Assembly: GCA_001791325.1 (NCBI GenBank)
Contig: MGEK01000001.1
Span: forward strand, 1 to 45,606
Reading direction: 5' to 3'
From: Candidatus Uhrbacteria bacterium RIFCSPLOWO2_01_FULL_47_25
Lineage (GTDB): Bacteria > Patescibacteriota > Patescibacteriia > GWA2-46-9
DNA: 45,606 bases
In this document: positions 1 to 9,432 of the stretch, one piece after another
Position numbering within the stretch: position 1 is the stretch's first letter
How the letters are laid out: the number at the start of each line of letters is the position of its first letter
Position numbers and translations under genes: made by a program
The notes under the pieces: generated by a model
What the model saw: only the letters and a program-made list of their open reading frames with translations
Databases searched by the model: none
Told to the model about the DNA's origin: nothing

Positions 1-2
1 AT

Positions 3-1874
3 GATTTGATTATAAATTTCTTTAATTACGATACCGGTTATTCCTGCGTTCCTAAAGACGTAAATTTTACGGCGAACTTGGCCGTGCAGGCGGCGGGCGG
101 TACTAGCGGCAATGACGATATTGGCATCGCTTCTAACGTGACGATAAATGGTGATGTCCGTTCCAACGATGAAATAGAAGTTATTGGCGGCGGCGCCAAT
201 CGCACAATCAACGGCAATGCCACGGTTGTGAACACTATTGATGCCGGCATCGTTGTTACAGGCACGACCACTACTGGCGCCGCGTCCGCCTTGCTTCCTG
301 ATGTCATGATTAGCGAGTGGCAGAATCGGGCTCGTGACGGTGGCACGGTCAATGGTAGTTTTACTTTTCCTAACGGCACTGTCGGGTTGGTGTTGGGTCC
401 GTCAGAGATTACGGGCGATCTTACCTTTGGCAGTTCTAACGCCGCGACCTTGAAGGGGCCGCTTTACGTGCATGGCAATTTGGGCGTTGGCAGTAACACG
501 GTTTTGACGCAAGACGCCGCTTTTGGCGACCAATTTGTAACTATTGTGGTTGACGGTACAATTGACATTGATTCCAACGTTTCATTTTTGGGTGCTGGCA
601 GTAGCGGTACTTTCTTGCTTATATCAACTCACGCCGCCGTAGACAGTGATGACGCGGCCATTGAGACTAGCTCCAATAATTCTGACTTGGGCGACGTGGT
701 GCTTTACGCTTCTAACGGGGACATTCACATTCGCTCCAACCGGACGCTGCTCGCCGCTTTTGCCGCGGCTGGCACCGGTGATGACGGCGACGACAACGCC
801 GCGGTGCGCTTGGATTCCAACGTAACCGTCAATTACCGCGCCTTGCCAAACAAGATTTCCTGCGGTCCGCGCCAGCCATACGAAACCACCAGCCACGTTT
901 TGATTAATGAATTTATGCCCAATCCCACTGGCTCTGATCAGGGCACGGCTGGTTTGCCATTAGACGGCGAGTGGGTGGAGCTCTTTAACCCCACGGCGAG
1001 CGACGTGGATGTTAATGGTTGGGTGCTTTATGATGAAATTAATACTCACGCCTTGGTCATTTCTTCCGCCAACACCGATACGGGCGGCACGACCGTGCCC
1101 AGTCTTGGATTTTTAGTGGTTTATCGCGATGGCGACGCAGATTTTGCATTAGATAATAGCGGCGGTGATACCGTGCGTTTATTCAGCGCGCCGATTGGTT
1201 CAGGCGGTGTATTGATAGACAGCCATACTTACACGCGGGGAGCGCCAGATAACAAATCATTTTCGCGCGTGCCTGACGGCGCGGCTAATTGGGTGGATCC
1301 GGACGCCACGCCGGGTGAAGAGAATATAATGCCGTTTGTTGAGCCATCGGCCGGGCCAGGACTGGAGTTATTTGAGCCGCCAGTATTGCCGCCGCTTGTG
1401 GTTAGAAGCGCTGATGATTGGCTGGCTAGACGAGCCAGGCGTCAAGCGCTGGCTGAAGCGCGGAAGCAAGCGAGGCTCGCGGCCGCCGCGGCGGAGGCGG
1501 CCGCTATCGCGGCGGCTGAACAGGCGGCCGAGGACATGGCGAGCAGTGGTGACGACTTAGAGGGAAGAGTAGGCGGTGTGTTCACAGAAGACACTTCTGA
1601 TGTCACCGGAGAAGGAGAAGCTAACGTGCCAGAAGATGAGAGCGGTCAAGCAGAAGTTTTGCCAGAGATAATAACGCCCGATGACAGCGCGCCATTAGAT
1701 CAGCCGCCAGCCGACGCCCCATCTTCAGGTGACAATGAGGCCGTTTCTCCTCCGAAAGAACCGGCGCCGGTTGATGAGCCAGCGCCAACAGAGACAGTCC
1801 CAGATGCGCCAACGCCAGCAGAGGAACCGGTGCCCGCGGCAGAACCACCGCCCGCTGAAACCACACCATCATAA
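3..1874 (+). CDS. Surface protein with lamin-tail domain (5' partial)
   Basis: The reading frame is open to the left edge of the window and no signal peptide is visible, so the true start probably lies upstream; the first possible start inside the window is a TTG at 6. Residues 1-290 (counted from 6) are rich in Gly, Asn, Asp and Thr with short beta-prone repeats such as SNVTING, like a beta-helical surface domain. Residues about 297-440 look like a lamin tail domain (LTD): LINEFMPNP, GEWVELFNP, then a conserved GxWxLxD-like core, a domain common in secreted bacterial proteins. From about 455 the chain is a helical Ala/Arg-rich stretch and then a Pro/Glu/Ala-rich disordered tail. There is no membrane anchor at the C-terminus. 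The next gene starts 4 bases after its stop, so the two are probably co-transcribed. Function beyond a cell-surface or adhesive role is not known. Confidence 0.72.
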   Translation, partial: DLIINFFNYDTGYSCVPKDVNFTANLAVQAAGGTSGNDDIGIASNVTINGDVRSNDEIEVIGGGANRTINGNATVVNTIDAGIVVTGTTTTGAASALLPDVMISEWQNRARDGGTVNGSFTFPNGTVGLVLGPSEITGDLTFGSSNAATLKGPLYVHGNLGVGSNTVLTQDAAFGDQFVTIVVDGTIDIDSNVSFLGAGSSGTFLLISTHAAVDSDDAAIETSSNNSDLGDVVLYASNGDIHIRSNRTLLAAFAAAGTGDDGDDNAAVRLDSNVTVNYRALPNKISCGPRQPYETTSHVLINEFMPNPTGSDQGTAGLPLDGEWVELFNPTASDVDVNGWVLYDEINTHALVISSANTDTGGTTVPSLGFLVVYRDGDADFALDNSGGDTVRLFSAPIGSGGVLIDSHTYTRGAPDNKSFSRVPDGAANWVDPDATPGEENIMPFVEPSAGPGLELFEPPVLPPLVVRSADDWLARRARRQALAEARKQARLAAAAAEAAAIAAAEQAAEDMASSGDDLEGRVGGVFTEDTSDVTGEGEANVPEDESGQAEVLPEIITPDDSAPLDQPPADAPSSGDNEAVSPPKEPAPVDEPAPTETVPDAPTPAEEPVPAAEPPPAETTPS

Positions 1875-1878
1875 GATT

Positions 1879-2985
1879 ATGAAAAAGATTTTACTAATCG
1901 TAGCCGCCGGGGCCATTGGATTAATGGCTTATGCGTTGACGAACTCGCGGCCGGTCAGCGCCTGGAACGTCAACATTGATACTAATTTGTCCGTTAGCCC
2001 CGCGGTAATTTCTTTTGCCACAGTTTTTCCGGGAGAGATTAATTTCAGGCCATTAAACATCAACTTGTCTCAAAATTTTATCCGCAGTTCAATTCATGAC
2101 GATGTTGAATATCGCATCTTGCAAAAAACCAAACCGCGAGAGGACAGCGCGAGCGAACGCGCCTACTGCGCCGAAAATCCCAATGATTATGAGCGCTGCT
2201 ATCCTTCGCTTTGTCCCTATCTTTCCAAAGAGCCGGATGGACAGCCGGCCAATGACACGGGCGTGCCAGCTTTTCATGACCCCAGCGCGCCAACCAGTAT
2301 TGCCCTAGGACGTCTTGCTAAATCAGAAAACGACACGGATGATCATTGGGTTATTGATTTACACAGCCCTTGTTTTCGGGGGCAGTGCGACCAGCGAAAT
2401 GAAGTGCCGCCAGAATATCAGCTTGATCCAAGTTTAAACGGCGAATTGTTTGGCTGCGATTTGGTGGTTGAGGTCACGAACGTAAGTTATGTGTCAGCGC
2501 CGACGCGGACGCAAGGTTTCTGGAAAACGCGTACGGCATTTACCTCACGCATCTTTCAGGATTATCTCGGCGGTACTATGAACGTGGGGAGCGGTTCTCA
2601 CATACGCACGATTACCAATTTGACGGGCAATCGTCAGAGCCGTTTGTTTGGCGCATATTATGCCAGTATCCCCAAAAAAACTAATAACAGCAACCGTTTA
2701 GCTATTGATCAAGCCCGAATGCGCCTGCTTCAGCAGCTGGTTACGGCCAAGCTCAATTGCGCGGCCTTTGGTTGTTCGGCCTCGATACAAACACTGATCA
2801 CAAACGCGGACAGCGCCTATGCCACTGGTACGGTCGCAAGCATGGATGCCCTAGCAGGTCAGCTTGACGCTTACAACAACAGCGGTGACCCCATCCCGAT
2901 TCCCGCTTCTTTGCAGCCCATTGGCAGTTCCACGCCATCGCAGTCATCACAGCGCGCCAATAAAGTTTTTTGGAACAATCCATGA
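1879..2985 (+). CDS. Exported TasA/camelysin-like surface protein
   Basis: A 368-residue protein. I chose the ATG at 1879 because it begins a clear signal peptide (MKKILLIVAAGAIG, cleavage after about residue 28, PVSA) and lies 4 bases after the upstream stop; longer in-frame starts overlap the upstream gene. Residues 30-110 carry the pattern SFATVFPGE, then LSQNF, then DDVEYRI, which is repeated almost point for point in the protein encoded from 3211, so the two genes are paralogues in their N-terminal half. The pattern (a short ATVFPGE step after the signal peptide) resembles TasA/camelysin-type fibre or matrix proteins, but this is a fold-level guess. Residues near 209-218 contain TQGFWKTR, a motif seen in many exported proteins of uncultured bacteria. 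The C-terminus is Ser/Pro-rich without an anchor. Confidence 0.7.
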   Translation: MKKILLIVAAGAIGLMAYALTNSRPVSAWNVNIDTNLSVSPAVISFATVFPGEINFRPLNINLSQNFIRSSIHDDVEYRILQKTKPREDSASERAYCAENPNDYERCYPSLCPYLSKEPDGQPANDTGVPAFHDPSAPTSIALGRLAKSENDTDDHWVIDLHSPCFRGQCDQRNEVPPEYQLDPSLNGELFGCDLVVEVTNVSYVSAPTRTQGFWKTRTAFTSRIFQDYLGGTMNVGSGSHIRTITNLTGNRQSRLFGAYYASIPKKTNNSNRLAIDQARMRLLQQLVTAKLNCAAFGCSASIQTLITNADSAYATGTVASMDALAGQLDAYNNSGDPIPIPASLQPIGSSTPSQSSQRANKVFWNNP

Positions 2986-3119
2986 GACGCGGTCAGACTC
3001 AGGCGACGATGGCTCAATCGGCGTCTGGGTTTGATCACGGCGTTGATGGTGGCAAGCAATGAGAAAAGGGATATCTCATCGCTTAACGCTCTTAACGAAG
3101 AGGTCAGAAAAAAGGTCGT

Positions 3120-3178
3120 CCCCACACTAATCAGCACTTTGCATTCAGTAAGAGTCTTGAGTGCTGATTAGTGTGGGG
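3120..3178. repeat. Perfect 19-bp inverted repeat (intergenic)
   Basis: Arms 3120-3138 and 3160-3178 are perfect reverse complements (CCCCACACTAATCAGCACT and its complement) around a 21-base loop. It lies between two surface-protein genes, 33 bases before the second. There is no T-run, so a classical terminator is only one option. The outer part (TAGTGTGGGGG) recurs before the gene at 43843, which suggests a repeat family. The rest of the 2986-3119 spacer shows no gene I can support. Confidence 0.75.
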
Positions 3179-3210
3179 GGTAGAAAATTAATAAATTAAG
3201 CTTATATCTT

Positions 3211-4578
3211 ATGAAAAAAATACTAATTAGCTTAGCTGCTGCCGGTACAGCGATCGCCATGGTGCCGCTCTTTGCCGCCTTTGAGGCCCACGTTATCAAC
3301 GTCACAGCGCGGATTGAGAACGCCCTGGAAGTGCCAGTGAAGTTCCTGGAGTACGGCACTGTCTTCCCCCAGGAATATCTCCTGAAAGACGTCCCGGTCC
3401 AGCTATCCCGTTCGTTCCTCGCCGAGGACCGGGTGGACGACGTTGAGTACATCATTCGCCAAAAGCCCAAGTGCGCCATCACTTGGCAGGGTCCATCTGG
3501 TTGGGAGTATGACAACACTGTCGGCCCGGATGGCACTCACATCTACACTGCGACCGGGCACGTCACGCTTGATCCGGTGGACCGGCCGGTCACCGATTGC
3601 GGCCCAGCTCCTCGTCAGCTCGACACGTCTAAGGGTGAAACTTGGGGCGTTCTCCCCTTGCTTTGCCCGTACCTCTCAAAAGACGAGAACACAGAAGACG
3701 GGTCGGAGACAAACAACGACGGCAATATGCCAGCGTTCCATGAGCCGTACACGATTGTCGGTCACCAAATCGTCTGGAATGAAGTCAAGGGCCGGCTCTC
3801 CAAGCTCGCTCAAGACATCGCCGACAACTGGGTGATTGATCTCGCCGTGCCGTGCTTTGGCGGGTACTGCGCCCAGGATTGGGCTGACTTCGTCCTCGAC
3901 AAGAATCCCAATGCGGGCGACCCCAACCAGTGGGTTCAACCCATTGAGAACGAGCACAAAGTGTTTGGCTGTGACCTCTGGATTGAGGTCGGTGGCATTA
4001 GCCTGCCGCCAACACTGGGCTGTCAAGAAGAACTGGACGCCATGCTGGTGCTTGATCGGTCTGGCAGTATTGACAGTACCGAATTAGGTGTCCTCAAAAA
4101 CGCGGCTAAAGCGTTCGTTGACGCCTTGGTGCCGTCTGCTGATACGGCTCACATTGGTGAAGTCAGTTTCGCTAGCAGTGCGTCGCTTGATGTTCATCTG
4201 ACTGACGACGGTGCGGCGGTGAAAGCTGCTATTGACCTCTTGGCGTCTAGTGGGCTTACCAACCTGCAGGCGGCAATTGACACGGCCAAGACAGAGTTGG
4301 ATAACCCGGGCGATGGTCATGATCGTGCTGACGCTACTTCGCCAGACTACATGATTATTATCACTGACGGCGCGCCGACAACTGGTGGCGATTCAGCCGC
4401 CGCGGCCGCCGCGGCCAAAGCAGCTGGTATCAAGATTTACGTAGTTGGCGTTGGCGTGACTTCAGGCACTGAAGACTTCTTGAAGAACACGATTGCCACA
4501 AGCCCCGATTACTACTTCTCGGCCGCTGACTTTGACGACCTTCAGACTATTCTTGAAGGATTGGTTAGTTGCGAGTAA
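3211..4578 (+). CDS. Exported vWA-domain surface protein
   Basis: A 455-residue protein with a signal peptide (residues 1-26, MKKILISLAAAGTAIAM... FEA). Residues 27-120 share the TasA/camelysin-like pattern of the preceding gene (YGTVFPQE, VQLSRSF, DDVEYIIRQKP). Both also keep a later core with LCPYLSKE/D, a PAFHEP/D-type segment, DNWVIDL/DHWVIDL and FGCDL, so they are full paralogues over about 230 residues. Residues about 275-455 form a von Willebrand factor A domain: MIDAS motif DRSGS at 282-286, a Thr in the GLTNLQAAI segment, and IIITDGAPTTGG. vWA domains bind ligands through a metal ion, so an adhesive or assembly role outside the cell is likely. No C-terminal anchor. No Shine-Dalgarno sequence is obvious before the ATG. 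Confidence 0.8.
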   Translation: MKKILISLAAAGTAIAMVPLFAAFEAHVINVTARIENALEVPVKFLEYGTVFPQEYLLKDVPVQLSRSFLAEDRVDDVEYIIRQKPKCAITWQGPSGWEYDNTVGPDGTHIYTATGHVTLDPVDRPVTDCGPAPRQLDTSKGETWGVLPLLCPYLSKDENTEDGSETNNDGNMPAFHEPYTIVGHQIVWNEVKGRLSKLAQDIADNWVIDLAVPCFGGYCAQDWADFVLDKNPNAGDPNQWVQPIENEHKVFGCDLWIEVGGISLPPTLGCQEELDAMLVLDRSGSIDSTELGVLKNAAKAFVDALVPSADTAHIGEVSFASSASLDVHLTDDGAAVKAAIDLLASSGLTNLQAAIDTAKTELDNPGDGHDRADATSPDYMIIITDGAPTTGGDSAAAAAAAKAAGIKIYVVGVGVTSGTEDFLKNTIATSPDYYFSAADFDDLQTILEGLVSCE

Positions 4579-4620
4579 GTTCTTTAATCTTTCCTAAAGG
4601 CAGATTATGTAGCTCAAACA

Positions 4621-4651
4621 ACCCCGTTAGAAGCAGGGCTTCTAACGGGGT
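4621..4651. repeat. CCCGTTAGA-family palindromic element
   Basis: A perfect 14-bp stem (ACCCCGTTAGAAGC) with a 3-base loop, 43 bases after the vWA gene stop. It could act as a terminator hairpin, but only a weak T-run follows (AGTTTTG). The same ends (CCCGTTAGA ... TCTAACGGG) recur at 24523-24563 and twice inside comFC at 45014-45155, so this is a dispersed family rather than a simple terminator. Confidence 0.85.
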
Positions 4652-4748
4652 GAAGTTTTGAATGTGTGTTGACGATTATTAAGAAAAGAGTAAGACGAGA
4701 CGGCTTCTCAAAGAGAGTATTTGTCCCCTTTTTTCAAGTTCAAATAAT

Positions 4749-7700
4749 ATGGTTAATAGAATTACTAAAGCGTTTCATGCAATTTGGAGGAGCTTGAAAC
4801 AAGAAAGGACTCACGCTGTGAGTAGTATTATTCAACGATTGCAGGGGGCTTTTGGCGAACCGTCGGGGTTTCTGCCCAATGTGCTGATCCCCCGCCTGTC
4901 ATCTCGTAGAATAAATCGCAAGACAAAGCGCATGACTGTCGGTGTCACCATGGCCACGCTTATTTTGAGCTTAGTGGTGTCGGGAGGTTTTTTTACGCCT
5001 ATGGCGCAGGCGGCCGATAGCGGATTTCAAGTACCTACTTCGACCCATTCACCCAACGGTTGGGATGTAAGAACGGTTGCTAACGTGCAGACGAGTGATG
5101 ATATCTATGCCGCAGACGACGACGAGCTATTAAGTGAGCAGGGGTATTCTAACTTTAATTTTCCTCCTTTGGTCGGCGGCTCAATTGTTAACGGTATTGA
5201 AGTACAGGTTGAGGCCAGGGCTTCGGCTGCCAGTGGCTGTCAACTGGAAGCTCGTCTCTCCTGGAATAACAGAAGGTTTAGTACCAATATCAAAACCGCG
5301 GCCTTAACTGGTGCAGATGCGGTTTATACGCTTGGCGGAGCCGCTGACACGTGGGGGCGCACCTGGGCTGTAGGTGATTTCACCAATGCCAATTTTGTTT
5401 TGAAATTGGCATATGACGACGTGAGCGGCAATAGCTGCTCCAATGGCACCATATTATCTGTTGATCAATTGCAAGCCAAGGTGTATTACACCGAGCCCGC
5501 GCCGCCTGTTGCCAATCCGCCATTGGGGCAATCTTGCGGGTTGGATGTGGCCTTGGTAATTGATAGTTCCGGTTCAATTGATAACACCGAACTTGGACAA
5601 ATGAAAACGGCTTTCAAAGGTCTAGTGGACGCCTTTCTGCCTGGCACGCCTACACAGTTCAGCGTGACTGAATTTGACGACACGGCTACCGTGACCCAAG
5701 TTTTTACTGATGATGCCACGCTGACGAAAAATGCGATTGACTCGGCTGTCAGCGGCGGCTTTACAAACTGGGAAGACGGCCTGGTTAGGGCTTGGTCAAC
5801 TTTTGATCCTCGGCCAGCCAAACCAAATCTGATTTTGTTTGCTTCCGACGGCAATCCTAACCGTAAGGGCAATGGATCCGCTGCCTCAGAAGCCAAAGCC
5901 GTAGCCGCGGCTGCAGTTCAGGCCAATGTCATCAAGACATCTGGTACGCGCATTATGGCTTTAGGGATCGGTGATAATTTGGATGTAGACAACCTTAAGG
6001 CCATCACCGGCTCTACGGCAGCGCCGCCAGCCACCGCTGACGAGAACGCCGATGTTATTACTGCAAACTTTGACACATTGGCCGCCACGTTATCTGACTT
6101 AGCAAAGGGTCTGTGCGGCGGTAAGATTTTAGTGCAAAAGCAATTTGATACCAACGGCGACGGTCAGGCCGCTGTTATGGGTAACGAATTGAACCCTCTG
6201 CTCTCGGGCTACACCTTTGATGTGTCCGGTATTCCTTCCAACTTTGAGCCGCAGACTACGGGTAACACCGGCAGTTTGGAATTCGTCGATGTGCTAATAG
6301 GTACTTATAGTGTTACCGAAACCGACTTGCCAGCCGACACTGTACTGTCGAGTGCGGCGTGTATGAAGGGTCAAAATGAGGTGGGTAACGTTGATCTCCA
6401 GACCCGCACCGTATCAAATCTTGCAATGGGCGAGGGGGACACGATTATGTGTACCTTTGTGAACTCCGCTACCACAGGCACCCTGACTGTCATAAAGGAA
6501 GTGATGAATGGTGAAAATCCAGAACCCAAGCAAGTTTCTGATTTTTCCCTGTTTGTAAACGGCGACCCGGTCACCTCCGGCGCGGTTAGTACGCTTCTGC
6601 CGGGTCAATATACGGTGACTGAAATTGGTCGGGACAACTACAACTCCGCCTTTTCTGGCGATTGCGACGAGAACGGTGCAGTGAATTTAAGCATTGGCCA
6701 GAATTTGACTTGCACTATCACTAATACTTACAGTTCGTCACGGCCGCCTAGACCTGCGCGCCTCACCGTAATCAAGCATGTCATCAATAACAACGGCGGC
6801 CGGGCGGTAGCGTCACAGTTTACTATGAATGTCACCGGCACCAACACGTCCGAGAGTTCATTTGTTGGTGATGAGCGCGGCCACGTCATTACCTTGGACG
6901 CCGGCAGCTACAGCGTGACTGAAATCGGTCCAAACGGCTACCGCGCCGCCTCGGATGGCTGCAGTGGCACAGTTGAGGCTGGCGGTCGGTATTCATGTAC
7001 CATCATCAACGATGACATTCCGCCATATTTGATTCTTGATAAAATTATTGTCAATGACAACGGCGGAAGTCAGTCTGAATCTGCCTGGACGATCACAGCT
7101 TCAGGCCCCACCCCATTGAGCGGGCCCGGTACTGCTGCAAATGACGGTGATGTCTTCAGCGATAGCTCTTTCCGGGCAGGCGCCTACAGTCTATCCGAAT
7201 CCGGCGGGCCACAGGGCTATGCATCCTCCGACTGGGTATGTGATGGCGGTACGCAGGACGGCAGTTCCATAACGCTCGGCCTGGGGGAGAGCGCGTACTG
7301 TGCTATAACCAATGATGATATCGCGCCCAAGCTGACGGTGACTAAGATTGTTTCTGGCGGTGAAGCAGGCATCGGTGACTTTAAACTCTATGTTGGCCAG
7401 TCCGAAGTTACGAGCGGCCGGCAGTATGAGTTCAACGCCGGTGATTATCGGGTGAGCGAGAGCGGTGGTCCAGGCGACTATGTTCCTAGTTTCTCGGGCG
7501 ATTGCAGTGAGAATGGCAGCATTGCACTGAATCTTGGTGATGTAAAAAGCTGCACTATTACAAATACTTACACGTCCACTCACGGAACTCTTAAAGTGGT
7601 GAAAGCAATTGTGAACGGCGGTGAGGGGGATGAGCCTTCCGCCTTCACTATTCACGTATTAGACGAAGGTGAAGACGTTTATAATTCGCCGCAGCCAGGC

Positions 7701-9071
7701 AGCGGTTCAGGCACTGGCTATGCGTTACTGGCTGGTTCCTATCATGTGGAAGAAGAGAGCCCGGGTAGTGAATGGCAGGTGAGCTACTCTGGCGCCTGCG
7801 ACGAAAATGGTAACGTGGACGTAGTGGCTGGAGAAACTTTAACCTGTACCGTTACTAATACCTTCAAGGCATCGTCACTTGGTTCTATTTCAGGACAGAA
7901 GTTCAATGATGTTGATGGTGACGGCACTAAAGATGAGGGCGATTCCGGTCTTTCGGGTTGGATTATTTATCTTGATACGAACGACAATGGTGTACTGGAC
8001 AGCGAAGAGCCCAACACCTTAACTGACTCAAGCGGTAACTATATCTTTACTAATCTAGTGAACGGCACGTATAACGTTCGCGAAGTGCAGCAACCGGGTT
8101 GGACACAGACCAAACCGGTGGATCCCCCTAAATACGTCGCCATTGTGCAGAATAACGATGTGTTTGTTAAGGATTTTGGCAACCATCAGCCAAGCGAGGA
8201 AGAGAATGATGTCTGTCCAAACATTGAAGGTATACAGACTGAAGTGCCACAAGACATGATTCTGGAGAACGGGCAGTGTCGAACGTCCCAAGGCAGCGGC
8301 GGCGGTGGAGGTAGCAGCGGAGGCGGCAGCGGTGGTGGCGGCAGCAGCGGTGGTGGAGGCGGAGGCGGCAGCAGCAGCGGCGGCAGCAGCGGTGGTGGAG
8401 GCGGAGGCGGCGGATTTATTGGCAACATAGGCCCTACCAATGTTGACGTGACAATAGCTGAAGGCAGTCTGGTGCCTAGTCCAAATATCACTCTATTACT
8501 TACCTTTGGCGGTGACGTAACGGGAATAGCCATTAGTAACCTTTCCGACTTGAGTGGCGCAAGTTTTGAACCGCCAGTCACCACTCATCCATGGACATTA
8601 ACATCGGGCGAAGGCCCCAAGACCGTGTATGTTAAGTTTCGTAATGCCGCCGGTGGTACAACTGTTGATTCTGCCAGCACAATAGTACAATGGGCAAGAC
8701 TTCCGCCAACACCTCCTACTGGCGGCGCCGGGCCGGCAGGTGAAATCGCCGGTGTCCAAACAGGCGGCGAAACTGGCGATGAGGCAGGTGGTCAAGCTGG
8801 TGGGCGGGGTGCCAGAGGCGGCGTGCAGGGACGTGTTCTTGGCGAGGACGAAAACGGGACAGGTCAAGATGAACAGCCCAGTGAAGATGCTGGCGAGCAA
8901 CCGACAGAACCTTCTCAGCCGAGTATTCCATCGTCTGGCGGGCCAGAGGTTGCGGTTGGTGGTTCGTGTTACTCGATCCTAAGTCTCTGTTGGTGGTGGT
9001 GGCTGCTTATCATTATTATCATCTTAGTGTTGTCTTGGTGGTCGTTATCAGGTAGATCTGAGCAAGAGTAA
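4749..9071 (+). CDS. Giant vWA/SpaA-repeat surface stalk protein
   Basis: 1440 residues. An extended N-terminus of about 61 residues precedes a signal peptide (MTVGVTMATLIL... MAQA, cleavage near 88); an ATG at 4932 would give a normal-length signal peptide, so the start is uncertain. Residues about 90-255 are a beta-rich domain. Residues 262-455 form a vWA domain with MIDAS motif DSSGSID and LFASDGNP. Residues 458-1040 hold six SpaA/prealbumin-like repeats, each starting near LTVIK and ending with CTITNT or CAITNDD. Residues 1042-1130 resemble an SdrD B-type repeat (GQKFNDVDGDGTKDEGD, a calcium-binding pattern). Residues 1183-1222 are an almost pure Gly/Ser linker, followed by an Ig-like domain. 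Residues about 1406-1434 form a membrane segment (CWWWWLLIIIII) with a short charged end. There is no LPXTG motif, so it is probably anchored by this helix. The layout suggests an adhesin on a stalk. Confidence 0.85.
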   Translation: MVNRITKAFHAIWRSLKQERTHAVSSIIQRLQGAFGEPSGFLPNVLIPRLSSRRINRKTKRMTVGVTMATLILSLVVSGGFFTPMAQAADSGFQVPTSTHSPNGWDVRTVANVQTSDDIYAADDDELLSEQGYSNFNFPPLVGGSIVNGIEVQVEARASAASGCQLEARLSWNNRRFSTNIKTAALTGADAVYTLGGAADTWGRTWAVGDFTNANFVLKLAYDDVSGNSCSNGTILSVDQLQAKVYYTEPAPPVANPPLGQSCGLDVALVIDSSGSIDNTELGQMKTAFKGLVDAFLPGTPTQFSVTEFDDTATVTQVFTDDATLTKNAIDSAVSGGFTNWEDGLVRAWSTFDPRPAKPNLILFASDGNPNRKGNGSAASEAKAVAAAAVQANVIKTSGTRIMALGIGDNLDVDNLKAITGSTAAPPATADENADVITANFDTLAATLSDLAKGLCGGKILVQKQFDTNGDGQAAVMGNELNPLLSGYTFDVSGIPSNFEPQTTGNTGSLEFVDVLIGTYSVTETDLPADTVLSSAACMKGQNEVGNVDLQTRTVSNLAMGEGDTIMCTFVNSATTGTLTVIKEVMNGENPEPKQVSDFSLFVNGDPVTSGAVSTLLPGQYTVTEIGRDNYNSAFSGDCDENGAVNLSIGQNLTCTITNTYSSSRPPRPARLTVIKHVINNNGGRAVASQFTMNVTGTNTSESSFVGDERGHVITLDAGSYSVTEIGPNGYRAASDGCSGTVEAGGRYSCTIINDDIPPYLILDKIIVNDNGGSQSESAWTITASGPTPLSGPGTAANDGDVFSDSSFRAGAYSLSESGGPQGYASSDWVCDGGTQDGSSITLGLGESAYCAITNDDIAPKLTVTKIVSGGEAGIGDFKLYVGQSEVTSGRQYEFNAGDYRVSESGGPGDYVPSFSGDCSENGSIALNLGDVKSCTITNTYTSTHGTLKVVKAIVNGGEGDEPSAFTIHVLDEGEDVYNSPQPGSGSGTGYALLAGSYHVEEESPGSEWQVSYSGACDENGNVDVVAGETLTCTVTNTFKASSLGSISGQKFNDVDGDGTKDEGDSGLSGWIIYLDTNDNGVLDSEEPNTLTDSSGNYIFTNLVNGTYNVREVQQPGWTQTKPVDPPKYVAIVQNNDVFVKDFGNHQPSEEENDVCPNIEGIQTEVPQDMILENGQCRTSQGSGGGGGSSGGGSGGGGSSGGGGGGGSSSGGSSGGGGGGGGFIGNIGPTNVDVTIAEGSLVPSPNITLLLTFGGDVTGIAISNLSDLSGASFEPPVTTHPWTLTSGEGPKTVYVKFRNAAGGTTVDSASTIVQWARLPPTPPTGGAGPAGEIAGVQTGGETGDEAGGQAGGRGARGGVQGRVLGEDENGTGQDEQPSEDAGEQPTEPSQPSIPSSGGPEVAVGGSCYSILSLCWWWWLLIIIIILVLSWWSLSGRSEQE

Positions 9072-9152
9072 AGTAATTATCTAATTAGTTATTTTATATA
9101 GCCTCGCGATATAATTGTTCATATTTTTTTGTTGGTGCTGGAGAGGAGATTC

Positions 9153-9172
9153 GCCCCGTCATGCGACGGGGC
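9153..9172. repeat. Palindrome inserted in a tRNA T-loop
   Basis: GCCCCGTC-ATGC-GACGGGGC, an 8-bp stem with a 4-base loop. It sits inside the T-loop of the split tRNA-Leu: on the minus strand the loop reads TTCG, then 38 extra bases, then CGAAT, so CG appears on both sides as a possible 2-base duplication. A second small hairpin (TCCAG/CTGGA) lies in the same insertion. Confidence 0.75.
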
Positions 9173-9216
9173 ATCCAGTCGAATGGCTGGACGAACTCCC
9201 ACTCTCTTGCGACCAG

Positions 9217-9329
9217 TCCCGCACCAATCTCGGCGTCTCGCCGTTCTCTAATTGTGGGAATGTAAGGCGAAGCCGCCTCACGGCTATCATCATGCCGTCC
9301 CGGTCATTCATGCAAAGATTGGTGCGGGA
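9217..9329. repeat. Long-range inverted repeat of the CCCGCACC family
   Basis: Arms 9217-9230 (TCCCGCACCAATCT) and 9316-9329 are perfect 14-bp reverse complements, about 85 bases apart. Between them are smaller hairpins (AGGCG-AAGC-CGCCT and an ACGGC/GCCGT stem). The arm ends CCCGCACC recur at 9562, 11586, 45327 and 45524. The segment lies between the intact tRNA-Leu and the 3' half of the broken one. No protein gene is supported here. Confidence 0.75.
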
Positions 9330-9345
9330 TGCGTTCCTCTCCAAG

Positions 9346-9432
9346 TGGTGGGCGTGGTGGGACTTGAACCCACATGGACTTGCGTCCATACGCTCCTGAA
9401 GCGTACGCGTATACCAATTCCGCCACACGCCC
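9346..9432 (-). tRNA. tRNA-Leu (anticodon CAG)
   Basis: 87 bases including an encoded CCA. Read on the minus strand: acceptor GGGCGTG pairs with CACGCCC, followed by A and CCA; TG at positions 8-9; D arm starting GCGGAATTGG; anticodon arm TACGC-TTCAGGA-GCGTA giving CAG; long variable arm TGGAC-GCAA-GTCCA typical of class II tRNAs; T arm GTGGG-TTCAAGT-CCCAC. The flanks are unusual: CTCCAAGTGGT before the gene and its complement after it extend the acceptor stem into an 18-bp perfect inverted repeat. The gene lies inside the remains of another tRNA-Leu and would be expressed from that gene's promoter. Confidence 0.95.

Noticed and set aside
2986-3137. An 88-residue minus-strand frame in the spacer
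   Set aside because: It overlaps the end of a real gene and a perfect inverted repeat and shows no family features.
8296-8414. Tandem DNA repeats as a CRISPR or minisatellite
   Set aside because: The units are GGC/GGT/AGC codons of a Gly/Ser linker inside a clear coding frame.
9133-9341. tmRNA or another large structured RNA
   Set aside because: The ends pair like a tRNA, but the conserved tmRNA sequences and a tag reading frame are not present.
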